Below are positions 50,060-59,317 of a stretch of DNA of 64,000 bases, one piece after another. Position 1 is the stretch's first letter, and each line of letters begins with the position of its first letter. Under the pieces are notes generated by a model. The model did no database searches. It saw only the letters and a list, made by a program, of their open reading frames with translations, and was not told the origin of the DNA. The translations under genes were made by a program, and so were the position numbers. Origin of the DNA: Nitrospiraceae bacterium (GTDB lineage: Bacteria; Nitrospirota; Nitrospiria; Nitrospirales; Nitrospiraceae); NCBI GenBank assembly GCA_919902505.1, contig CAKKRE010000021.1:43674-107673 (forward strand), read 5' to 3'.

Positions 50060-51439
50060 CTACGCGTCTGAGTGTGGTTTGCCTTCGATTTCAGCGAGTT
50101 TCCGGTACAGAGTCTTCCGGTCGATACCCAGGACATGCGCGGCCTGATACTTGTTGCCGCCCGTCTTTTCCAAAATTTTCACGATGTACTCTTTTTCCAC
50201 TTCGTGCAACGGCAGGGTGCGTTCCGCGGCTTCATCGAGAATCCGGCGATCGCCTCGGGAGCCTTGCACCTGCACCGGCAAGTCGTCCGCGCCGATCATG
50301 TCCCCATGGCTCAGCGTGACGGCCCGCTCAATGACGTTCTCCAACTCCCGCACATTCCCCGGCCAGGCGTAGTCGGCCAGCATGGCGAGAGCCGATTCGC
50401 TGATCCCCTTGACCTGTTTGCCTCTGCTGCCGGCGCACTTCTTCAAGAACGCATCCACGAGAATCGGAATATCCTCCCGACGTTCGCGCAGCGGGGGGAG
50501 CCGCAACTCGATCACATTGAGGCGATAGTAGAAATCTTCGCGGAATCGCTTATTCTTCACTTCTTCGGCAAGGTTCAAGTTCGTGGCGGCGATAATACGC
50601 ACGTCCACGGGAATAGACTTGGTCGCCCCCACGCGACGGATTTCCCGTTCCTGAATGGCGCGCAGGAGTTTTGCCTGGAGCATGAGCGGAAGTTCGCTGA
50701 TTTCATCCAGAAACAACGTGCCCTTTTGTGCCTCTTCAAAGAGCCCGCGCTTGTCCATTTTGGCATCTGTAAACGAGCCGCGCATGTGCCCGAAGAGTTC
50801 ACTTTCCAGCAATTGTTCAGGGATCGCGGCGCAGTTCACCGGGACAAACGGCGCATCCCGCCGGTCGCTGTTGTAATGAATGGCCTTGGCGACCAGTTCT
50901 TTCCCCGTCCCGCTCTCTCCCGTGATCAACACGTTGGTCGGACTGTCGGCCACGCGTCGAATCAGATCGAAGACCGCCTGCATCGGCTTGCTCTTACCGA
51001 GAATCTGATGAAAGCTGTACTCCTTATGCACCTCTTTCCGCAGCCGGCTGACTTCGCGCCGGAGCGCCGCTTCCCGAATCGCGCGCTCGACCACCCGCAC
51101 CAGTTCCTCGGTTTTCACCGGTTTGGTCAGATAGTCGCTGGCGCCATGCCGGATTGCCTCGACCGCCGTCTCCACAGATCCGAAGGCCGTCATCAGGATC
51201 ACGCCGATATCGGGATAGCGGTGCTTCACCTCCGCCAACAACTCGGTACCTAACATACCTTTCATGCGGAGGTCGGTCAGGACCACGGCATAGTCTTCCT
51301 CGCTCAGCCGCTGAAGCGCGTCGGCACCGCTGCCGACGCCCGTGCATTGATGCCCGCGGCCCTGCAAGACATCGCACAGCAGGCTGCGCATGTCGGCATC
51401 ATCGTCGACCACCAAGACCGCGCCCCATTCCTCAGTCAT
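50060..51439 (-). CDS. NtrC-family sigma54-dependent response regulator
   Basis: REC (VLVVDDDADMRSLL), AAA+ ([24 protein letters not shown]), Fis HTH (YQAAHVLGIDRKTLYRKL). Confidence 0.92.
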   Translation of the reverse strand: MTEEWGAVLVVDDDADMRSLLCDVLQGRGHQCTGVGSGADALQRLSEEDYAVVLTDLRMKGMLGTELLAEVKHRYPDIGVILMTAFGSVETAVEAIRHGASDYLTKPVKTEELVRVVERAIREAALRREVSRLRKEVHKEYSFHQILGKSKPMQAVFDLIRRVADSPTNVLITGESGTGKELVAKAIHYNSDRRDAPFVPVNCAAIPEQLLESELFGHMRGSFTDAKMDKRGLFEEAQKGTLFLDEISELPLMLQAKLLRAIQEREIRRVGATKSIPVDVRIIAATNLNLAEEVKNKRFREDFYYRLNVIELRLPPLRERREDIPILVDAFLKKCAGSRGKQVKGISESALAMLADYAWPGNVRELENVIERAVTLSHGDMIGADDLPVQVQGSRGDRRILDEAAERTLPLHEVEKEYIVKILEKTGGNKYQAAHVLGIDRKTLYRKLAEIEGKPHSDA

Positions 51440-51700
51440 ACAGCTCCCTCACGTGCTCCTCTCATCGGACCGGCTCTCCAGCGAGTGCGCGCACAGCCTA
51501 ATCGGCTTACTCCCGAGCGGTCAAGGGGCGTCCTGCCGCAGGTCATTGCCGCCTGCTGTCGCGAAATGCCCCAGCGTCACTCGCAGACCAATCTTCGAGC
51601 CACCACGCCTATGAGGCGAGCACGCCACTTCATCGAGTTGTGGCCCCATTCCTCAACGGCACTTCTCTTGCGTCTTCCCTGGCGAGACGGGAGGTCGTTG

Positions 51701-53020
51701 ATGGCAGCAGATCACTCGGAACAGGACCCGCGGCAAACCACCCGCCCGGCACCGGTCATGCTGGCTCCCGTTCCGGTAGTGCAAGGTCAGGGCCATGATC
51801 AGGTTCCTGTCAGAGTCGGCGCGAGCCCCCTTCCTGACAGAAAGCGACGGGTGCCGCTCCTACTCGCGACGGTGGGACTTCTGGCGATCCTGGCTCTTGG
51901 ATTGTGGCATTGGTGGTCCAATGACCCGGTTGCCGGTCGCTATAAGACCCTCCCCGTCGACCGTGGCCCGATCACCTCGCTGGTCACAGCCACGGGAGCC
52001 GTGAACCCCGTCATCTCAGTGCAGGTCGGCAGTCAGGTTTCCGGCAAGATCGCGAAAATCTACGCCGACTTTAACTCCATCGTGCGGGAAGGCCAGGTCC
52101 TCGCCTCCATCGACCAGAAACCCTATCAAGCCAAGGTCAGCCAGGCCAAAGCCGCCCTCAAAAGCGCCAAAGCCACATTGGCCAAAGCCCGGAACATGCT
52201 CGCGCAGAGGACACTCGAACTCGATCGCATGGCGGCGCTGCGGGAGCAACAATTCGTCGCCCAGTCGGATCTGGATCTGTCGAGAACCAACTATCGCGAT
52301 GCCGAAGCACAGGTGGATCTGTCTCAGGCACAAGTCGACCAAGCCAAGGCCACCCTCTCTTCTGCGGAATTGGACCTGGGCTACACCACGATTATTTCGC
52401 CGGTCAACGGCACCGTCGTCTCCCGTAACGTGGAGGAAGGGCAGACGGTCGTCGCCAGCTTTCAAACCCCGACCCTCTTCGTGATCGCCCAGGACCTCAC
52501 CCGCATGCAGGTCATCGCCAATGTCAGCGAATCGGATATCGGCGGCGTCAGCGAGGGCACCTCCGCCGACTTTCGTGTGGATGCGTACCCGCGTGAGTTT
52601 TTTCACGGGGTCGTGACGCAGGTCCGGAATGCTCCGGTCAGCATCCAAAATGTGGTCACCTACGACGTGATCATCTCCGTCGAAAACCCCGAGCTCAAAC
52701 TCAAACCCGGCATGACGGCCAACATCACCATCGTGACGGCGCGCAACGAAGATGCGCTCCGTGCCCCCAACGCGGCCTTACGATTTCGTATGCCCGGCGT
52801 GCCGGTGGATCGCAAGACGGCGCAGCTGTGGGTGCTGGAGCCAACAGGTCGTGTGCGGGCGGCACCGATCAGCACGGGTATTGCCGACTCGCTGTTCACA
52901 GAAATTACGACCGGCGAGGCGCGCGAGGGCGATGCCGCCATCGTGGGGATTGCGTCGGCAGAAGACAGCGCCCAGGAGAAACTCCCGCCTGGCTTTGAGT
53001 TCGGGCCGAAGATCAGGTAG
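51701..53020 (+). CDS. MacA-like HlyD/MFP adaptor
   Basis: Start MAADHSEQDPRQ; SVQVGSQVSGKIAKIYADFNSIVREGQVLASID and coiled-coil hairpin. Confidence 0.85.
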   Translation: MAADHSEQDPRQTTRPAPVMLAPVPVVQGQGHDQVPVRVGASPLPDRKRRVPLLLATVGLLAILALGLWHWWSNDPVAGRYKTLPVDRGPITSLVTATGAVNPVISVQVGSQVSGKIAKIYADFNSIVREGQVLASIDQKPYQAKVSQAKAALKSAKATLAKARNMLAQRTLELDRMAALREQQFVAQSDLDLSRTNYRDAEAQVDLSQAQVDQAKATLSSAELDLGYTTIISPVNGTVVSRNVEEGQTVVASFQTPTLFVIAQDLTRMQVIANVSESDIGGVSEGTSADFRVDAYPREFFHGVVTQVRNAPVSIQNVVTYDVIISVENPELKLKPGMTANITIVTARNEDALRAPNAALRFRMPGVPVDRKTAQLWVLEPTGRVRAAPISTGIADSLFTEITTGEAREGDAAIVGIASAEDSAQEKLPPGFEFGPKIR

Positions 53021-53025
53021 AAGCG

Positions 53026-53160
53026 GAGCTGATAGCTCATGGCCTATGGCGTATAGCACGAGTGAAGAACCTGTATTTTCCGGACCATACGTTATGGGGT
53101 AGCTGCCAACAGCTCTTCGCATTGCTTATGCCATAGGCTACCAGCCATACGCGATAAGCT
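53026..53160. repeat. TATGGC-family inverted repeat, copy 3
   Basis: gagctgatagctcatggcctatggcgtatagcacgagtgaagaa ... ttcgcattgcttatgccataggctaccagccatacgcgataagct. Confidence 0.7.
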
Positions 53161-53172
53161 TTCACAAGTTCT

Positions 53173-54405
53173 ATGAGCTTTCTCTGGCTGACCATTCAAT
53201 CCGCCCTACGTGTGCTGCGGCGTAATCCGCTCCGCGCAGGGTTGACCATGCTCGGCATTGTCATCGGCGTCGGCGCCGTCGTCGGCATGGTGAGTCTCGG
53301 ACAGGGCGCGACCGCCTCGGTCCAGCGTGAGATCGCCAGCCTCGGCACCAATGTGCTCATTATCATCCCCGGCGCCACCACGACGGGCGGCGTCCGCGGC
53401 GGACTCGGCTCGGTCTCGACGCTCACCGTGGACGATGCGCGCGACATCGAAAAACGGATCGGCGATATCAGCCTTGTCACCTATGCTTCCCGATCGGTCC
53501 TCCAGGTCATCCACGAACATAAGAATTGGAATACCATCGCGCTCGGCACCACCACCGCCTTTCCCGATCTTCGCAACTGGCCTGTGGCCGACGGCAATTT
53601 CTTCACCCAGGCGGATGAGGACGCCGCCGCCAAAGTCGTGGTGCTCGGGAAAACCGTCGCGGACAACCTGTTCGAGCGCGGAGAGGAAGTCCTCGGGGCG
53701 CAGATCCGGGTCAAGAATGTGCCGCTGCGTGTGATCGGCATCCTCTCGTCCAAGGGCCAATCCCTCTCCGGACAGGACCAGGACGACATCGTCGTCCTGC
53801 CGTTCACCACCGCAGAGCGAAAAGTCCTGGGCACGAAATTCCTGGGCACCGTCGGGATCATCATGGTCGCCACCCAGCACCGCTACAGCATCCCGGCTGC
53901 CGTGGAGGAGATCAAAGAACTCCTGCGCGCACGACACCGGATTCACCCGGCCGAGGAGAACGATTTTACGATCCGCACCATGGAGGATGTGGCCAAAACG
54001 GTCGCCGGAGCCAGCCGCACGATGATGGTGATGCTGCTCAGCATCGCCTCCATCTCGCTGGTAGTCGGCGGAATCGGGATCATGAACATCCTCTTGGTCT
54101 CGGTCACGGAACGGACGAGAGAAATCGGCATCCGTATGGCGGTCGGAGCCAAACGCGCCCACATTCTGCTGCAATTTCTGGTCGAGGCAATCATCCTTAC
54201 GGCAATCGGCGGAGTGGCCGGGGTGATATTCGGCATCGCCGGGGCGCGACTCCTCACCCGCCTCATCGGCTGGCCCACGATCATCTCGTCGCAAGCAGTG
54301 GCCGTGGCTTTCCTCTTCTCGCTGGCCGTGGGCATCTTCTTCGGCCTCTACCCGGCCAACAAAGCTTCGCGGATGAATCCCATCGAAGCGTTGCATTATG
54401 AGTAG
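53173..54405 (+). CDS. MacB-like ABC permease (FtsX domain) without ATPase domain
   Basis: NPLRAGLTMLGIVIGVGAVVGMVSLGQGA; ITERTREIGIRMAVGA-type motif (VTERTREIGIRMAVGAKR). Confidence 0.88.
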   Translation: MSFLWLTIQSALRVLRRNPLRAGLTMLGIVIGVGAVVGMVSLGQGATASVQREIASLGTNVLIIIPGATTTGGVRGGLGSVSTLTVDDARDIEKRIGDISLVTYASRSVLQVIHEHKNWNTIALGTTTAFPDLRNWPVADGNFFTQADEDAAAKVVVLGKTVADNLFERGEEVLGAQIRVKNVPLRVIGILSSKGQSLSGQDQDDIVVLPFTTAERKVLGTKFLGTVGIIMVATQHRYSIPAAVEEIKELLRARHRIHPAEENDFTIRTMEDVAKTVAGASRTMMVMLLSIASISLVVGGIGIMNILLVSVTERTREIGIRMAVGAKRAHILLQFLVEAIILTAIGGVAGVIFGIAGARLLTRLIGWPTIISSQAVAVAFLFSLAVGIFFGLYPANKASRMNPIEALHYE

Positions 54406-54440
54406 CAGCGCCAATCAGAGGCGGAAGCGGTATCCCGACC

Positions 54441-54713
54441 TTGACACCTCTTGTGAATTTTCCGAGTATGCACCTCGTGGGTACGAGGGAGAAAAATGAG
54501 CGGAAGTTTCCAACGTGGCAGGATCTGCCAGACGGCGAAAGACGGTATTGGATCGATGTTCCAAGCCGGTCAGGCTGGCGTGTCCGATATGTCAAAGAAG
54601 TCGGATCCGATGAAGTCACGCTCCGTTTCTACCAGGAGGTCTACGATGCAAAAGGGGATTTGATTGAGGTCCATCACAAGTATCCGGTAGACTTGGGCCA
54701 TCGAAAGGTATAG
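54441..54713 (+). CDS. Small conserved-looking protein of unknown function
   Basis: RYWIDVPSRSGWRVRYVKEVGSDEVTLRFYQEVYDAKGDLIEVHHKYPVD; start codon uncertain. Confidence 0.55.
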   Translation: MTPLVNFPSMHLVGTREKNERKFPTWQDLPDGERRYWIDVPSRSGWRVRYVKEVGSDEVTLRFYQEVYDAKGDLIEVHHKYPVDLGHRKV

Positions 54714-54718
54714 CTGCT

Positions 54719-54982
54719 ATGGAGATCATCTCCCGCGAAGCCGTAGCCAAAAAGCTTGCCGCCTATTTGCATCACGATCTGTCGCTGACCGACCTGGTGG
54801 CGTGGGCGGAATCGGCACTGATGGCAAGTGACTTCGATCCCGCCCATTTCGCCGCTATTCGCGATGTCATCGCACGGCTTGGTGTCGCCGACGTCCGGAC
54901 CTTCGGGCTCGCATGGGAAGATTGCGAACAACTCCTTGCTAGGCTCGGCTATTCCGCACAGATCAGTATTGTGGCGCGATAA
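54719..54982 (+). CDS. Small conserved-looking protein of unknown function
   Basis: MEIISREAVAKKLAAYLHHDLSLTDLVAWAESALM...WEDCEQLLARLGY; 5 bp after previous gene. Confidence 0.6.
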   Translation: MEIISREAVAKKLAAYLHHDLSLTDLVAWAESALMASDFDPAHFAAIRDVIARLGVADVRTFGLAWEDCEQLLARLGYSAQISIVAR

Positions 54983-55084
54983 CTGTGGGTTTCCTCAGTG
55001 CTATCCCCGTAACCTTTCTCTGCTGGCGTCTTGAACCGGAAATGTGCGCGAGCTGGATTCATTAGCCAAGAAGAGCGTTGGAAT

Positions 55085-55525
55085 ATGTCAAAGTTTGTAT
55101 CGGTTTTTGTGATTCTGTTTATCGCTGGTTGCGGAAGCCCGTCTCAATGGAATGACATGGACAAAGTATCAGTCACATCGTTTATTAGATCAATAGCATT
55201 GGTGACCAAAGCCCATTCTGTTAGCAACGCGAGGGGGCCAGGTGTTGTTTCAAAAAGCCAGATGCAGGAAATGATGCGCCTATATGAGGAAGCTTATCAG
55301 TTAAGTCGGAAAACCACTGACGAGTCATTGGCAAAAGCAAACCCCGAGCTGCCAAAGCATTACTCATTGTATTTCCGAGAAGGCCTACGGCTCAGATTAG
55401 AAGCATGGAACACAGGAAAAAATTATTCCGAGATTCAAGGTTCCTCTTTGCTCGATTCATGGGCTGATTGGTATGGAAAGGCCGAAATACACATCCCCAA
55501 GAAAATGGTCATCGCCTCACCTTAG
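55085..55525 (+). CDS. Putative lipoprotein
   Basis: MSKFVSVFVILFIAGCGS lipobox. Confidence 0.6.
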   Translation: MSKFVSVFVILFIAGCGSPSQWNDMDKVSVTSFIRSIALVTKAHSVSNARGPGVVSKSQMQEMMRLYEEAYQLSRKTTDESLAKANPELPKHYSLYFREGLRLRLEAWNTGKNYSEIQGSSLLDSWADWYGKAEIHIPKKMVIASP

Positions 55526-55558
55526 GCCTAGCGAGTCGTTCCAGCCGATACGGTAACC

Positions 55559-55883
55559 ATGCGGCCGAGCATTCGACCCGCGAGGCCGAATTTACTCGTT
55601 GGGCGCGGCTCAATCAGGCTATATGCAAGGAGAGCTTGGAGCGCTCTTTCTGTGCTTCTGCTTGTGTCGTGTGCATCGGTTAAGCCGCAGGAGTTCAGAG
55701 GCCCGAGCGGAAAAACAGCTTATTCGATGAGGTGCAGGCCATGGGGCGAACTTTGGATGATGGCTACAAGAAAGTCGGCGAGCTTTGCCCTAGTGGCTGA
55801 TCGTACGTCTGGTATTGTCGCAGCTCCCATGAGCGACAGAGGTACAATCGCCGCACCACGACCTTGCAGTTGAGTGCAAGTGA
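55559..55883 (+). pseudogene. Frameshifted small lipoprotein gene
   Basis: SALSVLLLVSCASVKPQEFRGPSGKTAYSM, then MGRTLDDGYKKVGELCPSG* in a second frame, DRTSGIVAAP in the first, and DLAVECK* in another frame. Confidence 0.55.
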
Positions 55884-56027
55884 ACAACCGGTCATTTACA
55901 ACAGATACTTACCAGGGGAACCAAATCTTTCGTTGACATAGCGGTGAGGGACTGACAGCGCAAGACGCAGGTCTACCCCCCATCTACTCCATCGAGCACC
56001 CATGGCCTGTCACCCAAAACGACTTAC

Positions 56028-56150
56028 AGGATGTCCAAAATGGTCGCCCGACTAGGCCGCAGCGAGCGAAAGGCCGAGACGTACATGTGAGCCGTACGGT
56101 GAGGTCTTGAACGGGGCGAGAACGACGGCGGAGGCCATTTTCAACATCCT
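56028..56150. repeat. MITE-like element family C
   Basis: Terminal inverted repeats AGGATGTCCAAAATGG / CCATTTTCAACATCCT (16 bp, 2 mismatches). Confidence 0.75.
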
Positions 56151-57070
56151 GGGACCTGTTGTTCCGCGTGGTAGGAACTACGGACCAGCGGGCCCGATTC
56201 GACGTGGCGGAAGCCGAGGGCTAAGCCTTCCTCTTTCAGGACGGCGAATTCGTCGGGGTGGTAGAAACGCGCCACGGAAAGATGCTCTTTTGTTGGCTGG
56301 AGGTATTGGCCGATGGTCATGATGTCGCAGTCGACTGAGCGCAGGTCTCGCATGACCTCCCTGGCTTCATCCGTCGTTTCGCCCATGCCGACGATCAATC
56401 CCGACTTGGTCGTCATGCCCATCTGCTTGGCCCGGCCCAGCAACTCAATCGACCGCTGATATTTCCCCTGCGGCCGGATCGAGGGGAACAAGCGCCGCAC
56501 CGTTTCGATGTTGTGATTCAGAATGTTGGGCTTCTCGGCGGCGACCAGGGCAAGCGCCGTCTCATTGCCTTCAAAATCGGGAATGAGCACCTCGATCGTG
56601 CAGCTGGGGATCAAGCGCCGGATATGGCCAATCGTCTCGGCAAACACCGACGCGCCGCCGTCATCCAATTCATCCCGGTTCACTGACGTAATCACGGCAT
56701 GTCTCAAGTTGAGGGCCTGGACTGCTTCCGCCACGCGTAACGGCTCTTCCCGATCCACTTCATGCGGCCGGCCGGTGGCGACCGAGCAGTAATGACAGCG
56801 CCTCGTGCAGATGTCGCCGAGAATCAGAAAGGTCGCGGTGCGGGCGTTCCAACATTCCCACATGTTCGGACAGCGCGCCTCTTCACAAATCGTGTGGAGG
56901 TTGAGCCGGTCCATGGTCTTGCGAATGTCGTGATAATCCGGACCGGTCTGAAGCTTCACCTTGAACCAGGGCGGCAGGCGGCGAGGTTGAGCAGCTGAGT
57001 GCTGATCACTCAAAGCAGTCGCAGATTCCACGCCAGGCTTTCGCACATCATCAATACGAATGAAGCTCAT
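56141..57070 (-). CDS. lipA: Lipoyl synthase
   Basis: Radical SAM CTRRCHYCSV, CEEARCPNMWECW, TTKSGLIVGMGET; ATGA overlap with E2 gene. Confidence 0.95.
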   Translation of the reverse strand: MSFIRIDDVRKPGVESATALSDQHSAAQPRRLPPWFKVKLQTGPDYHDIRKTMDRLNLHTICEEARCPNMWECWNARTATFLILGDICTRRCHYCSVATGRPHEVDREEPLRVAEAVQALNLRHAVITSVNRDELDDGGASVFAETIGHIRRLIPSCTIEVLIPDFEGNETALALVAAEKPNILNHNIETVRRLFPSIRPQGKYQRSIELLGRAKQMGMTTKSGLIVGMGETTDEAREVMRDLRSVDCDIMTIGQYLQPTKEHLSVARFYHPDEFAVLKEEGLALGFRHVESGPLVRSSYHAEQQVPGC

Positions 57071-58269
57071 GGTTTTACCACCGGAGCCACCAGCTCCTGC
57101 GGATGTTCCAGCACCCGTTTGAACTCTTTCAGAAACTGCGCGCCCATCAAGCCATCGAGCGCCCGATGATCGCACGACAACGTGACCTTCATCCGTCGTC
57201 CGGCGGTCACTGTTCCTTTCGTCACAACCGGTACATCCCGAACAGCACCCACGGCGATCGCAGCGGCCTGGGGCGGCATGAGCAGCGCGATAAAGTTATC
57301 CACGTCGAACATCCCCAGATTGGAGATGGCAAACGTCGCCCCCGTATATTCCTGCGGCTGCAAGCGCTTCTGCCTGGCCCGTTCGATCAACGACTTGGTC
57401 TCCGCCGAAATCTCGGCCAGCGTTTTCGCGCCGCAGTCTCGAATCACCGGCGTAATCAAACCATCCTCCATGCCGACGGCCACCCCGATATCAATCTGCT
57501 CGAACCGTCTGATCGCGTCGCCGGCAAAGGAGACGTTGATCTCCGGGTGCCGACGCAACGCCAGCGCCGATGCTTTGATAAGCAGATCGGTGATGGACGG
57601 ATGCGTCTGACGGCTCTGTTTGAATTGATCGCGGACCCGCTCCGCCTGCTCCATGTCGATTTCGACTGTCAGATAAAAATGGGGGACCGGCGCCTTGCTC
57701 TGTACCGTCGCTCTGGCGATGGCTTTTCGCATCTGGCTCAACGGCTGATCCGTTCCGGCCGGCAGTGCCTGCGCGGGCCGAGCGGTCGCCTGAACCACAT
57801 CGTCTTCGACAATTCGCCCGCCCGGACCGCTGCCGGTCAGGGCGGAAAGATCGATGCCCCGTTCAGCGGCCAGGGCTTTCGCTCGCGGAGAGGCGAATGG
57901 ACGCGCACCCTCAGGACGCGCCGCTGCAGTTGGGGCAGGGGCCACTCCCGGCGCGGCGCCGGTTTTGGCGCCATTGCCGATCGACGGCGCGGCCGTCACA
58001 CCGTCTGACAAGGCCGACGCAATGTCTTCATCAGCCTCGGCGATCACCGCGATCAACGTGCCGGACTGCACGGTCTCACCATCTCGCACCAGAATCTTGC
58101 GCAAAATCCCGGGGGCAAAGGCTTCAAGATCCATGACGGCCTTGTCGGTTTCGATCTCCGCGATCACTTCGCCCGCGTGCACCTGATCACCTTCGCGCTT
58201 CTTCCAGGCCAGCAGCACGCCCTCTTCCATCGTATCCGTCAATTTGGGCATGACCACACGACTAGCCAT
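57067..58269 (-). CDS. Pyruvate/2-oxoacid dehydrogenase E2 (dihydrolipoamide acyltransferase)
   Basis: Lipoyl domain IETDKAVMDLEAF, catalytic SCDHRALDGLMGAQFL. Confidence 0.93.
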   Translation of the reverse strand: MASRVVMPKLTDTMEEGVLLAWKKREGDQVHAGEVIAEIETDKAVMDLEAFAPGILRKILVRDGETVQSGTLIAVIAEADEDIASALSDGVTAAPSIGNGAKTGAAPGVAPAPTAAARPEGARPFASPRAKALAAERGIDLSALTGSGPGGRIVEDDVVQATARPAQALPAGTDQPLSQMRKAIARATVQSKAPVPHFYLTVEIDMEQAERVRDQFKQSRQTHPSITDLLIKASALALRRHPEINVSFAGDAIRRFEQIDIGVAVGMEDGLITPVIRDCGAKTLAEISAETKSLIERARQKRLQPQEYTGATFAISNLGMFDVDNFIALLMPPQAAAIAVGAVRDVPVVTKGTVTAGRRMKVTLSCDHRALDGLMGAQFLKEFKRVLEHPQELVAPVVKP

Positions 58270-58332
58270 GGATTCCCCTCCAGGATGCAGACCACCTTCG
58301 AAGTCCGGCGCGGACCAGACGGCGACCGCTCC

Positions 58333-59310
58333 TCATGCGGCACCACAGACTGACTTGACGGCAGCGATCACACGCGGCACATCCGGAATGGCGGCGTCTT
58401 CCAGCGGACGGCTGTACGGCATCGGCACCTCCTCGCCGGTCACGCGAACGATGGGGCCGTCCAGGTAATCGAACGCCGCCGTGTAGATGCTGTCGGCAAT
58501 CTGCGCGCCCAGTCCGCAAAAGCGCCACCCTTCTTCGACGATCACCAGGCGCCCGGTCTTTTGGACCGAGGTGACGATCGTGTCGAGGTCCAAGGGCTTG
58601 AGGGTGCGCGGGTCGATTACCTCGACATCGAGCCCCTCACGACTCAGCTGATCCGCTGCCTCCATCGCCACCAGCAACATCTTGGAATAGGCCACGACGG
58701 TCACATCCGCCCCCGCGCGCTTCACCTCGGCCTGACCGAGCGGAATCGTGTACTCCCCTTCCGTCACTTCCCCCTTCGTGCCGTAGAGCAGTTGCGCCTC
58801 GATAAAGATCACGGGATTCTGGTCGCGGATCGCGCTCTTCAGCAACCCCTTCGCATCCCTTGGCGTCGACGGCGCGACCACCTTCAAGCCAGGCACATGA
58901 CAGAACCAGGCTTCCAGGCTTTGGGAATGTTGCGCCCCCAGTTGATGCGCGGCGCTGCCGGGGCCACGAATCACGATGGGAACAGATAGCTGGCCGCCCG
59001 ACATGTAGCGGATTTTGGCGGCGTTGTTCACGATCTGATCCAGCGCCACGATGCCGAAATTCATGGTCATCAGCTCCACGATCGGCTGCAATCCCGCCAT
59101 AGCCGCCCCGATGGCCAAGCCGGTGAAACCCGCTTCGGTAATCGGCGTATCGACCACCCGCTGCGGTCCGAATTCTTCAACGAACCCCTTGGTCACCTTA
59201 AACGCGCCCTGGTAATAGCCCACTTCTTCGCCGATCAGAAAGATGCGCGGGTCGCGGCGCATTTCTTCCCGCATCGCCTGGTTGAGAGCTTCCCGGTAGG
59301 ACAACAACAT
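58333..59310 (-). CDS. Pyruvate dehydrogenase E1 beta subunit
   Basis: VGYYQGAFKVTKGFVEEFGPQRVVDTPITEAGFTGLAIGAA. Confidence 0.93.
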   Translation of the reverse strand: MLLSYREALNQAMREEMRRDPRIFLIGEEVGYYQGAFKVTKGFVEEFGPQRVVDTPITEAGFTGLAIGAAMAGLQPIVELMTMNFGIVALDQIVNNAAKIRYMSGGQLSVPIVIRGPGSAAHQLGAQHSQSLEAWFCHVPGLKVVAPSTPRDAKGLLKSAIRDQNPVIFIEAQLLYGTKGEVTEGEYTIPLGQAEVKRAGADVTVVAYSKMLLVAMEAADQLSREGLDVEVIDPRTLKPLDLDTIVTSVQKTGRLVIVEEGWRFCGLGAQIADSIYTAAFDYLDGPIVRVTGEEVPMPYSRPLEDAAIPDVPRVIAAVKSVCGAA

Positions 59311-59317
59311 CGTGATG

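Noticed and set aside
56075-56110. Sequence GTGAGCCGTACGGTGAGG reminiscent of group II intron domain V
   Set aside because: No catalytic AGC bulge/hairpin layout and no reverse transcriptase; better explained as the core of repeat family C.
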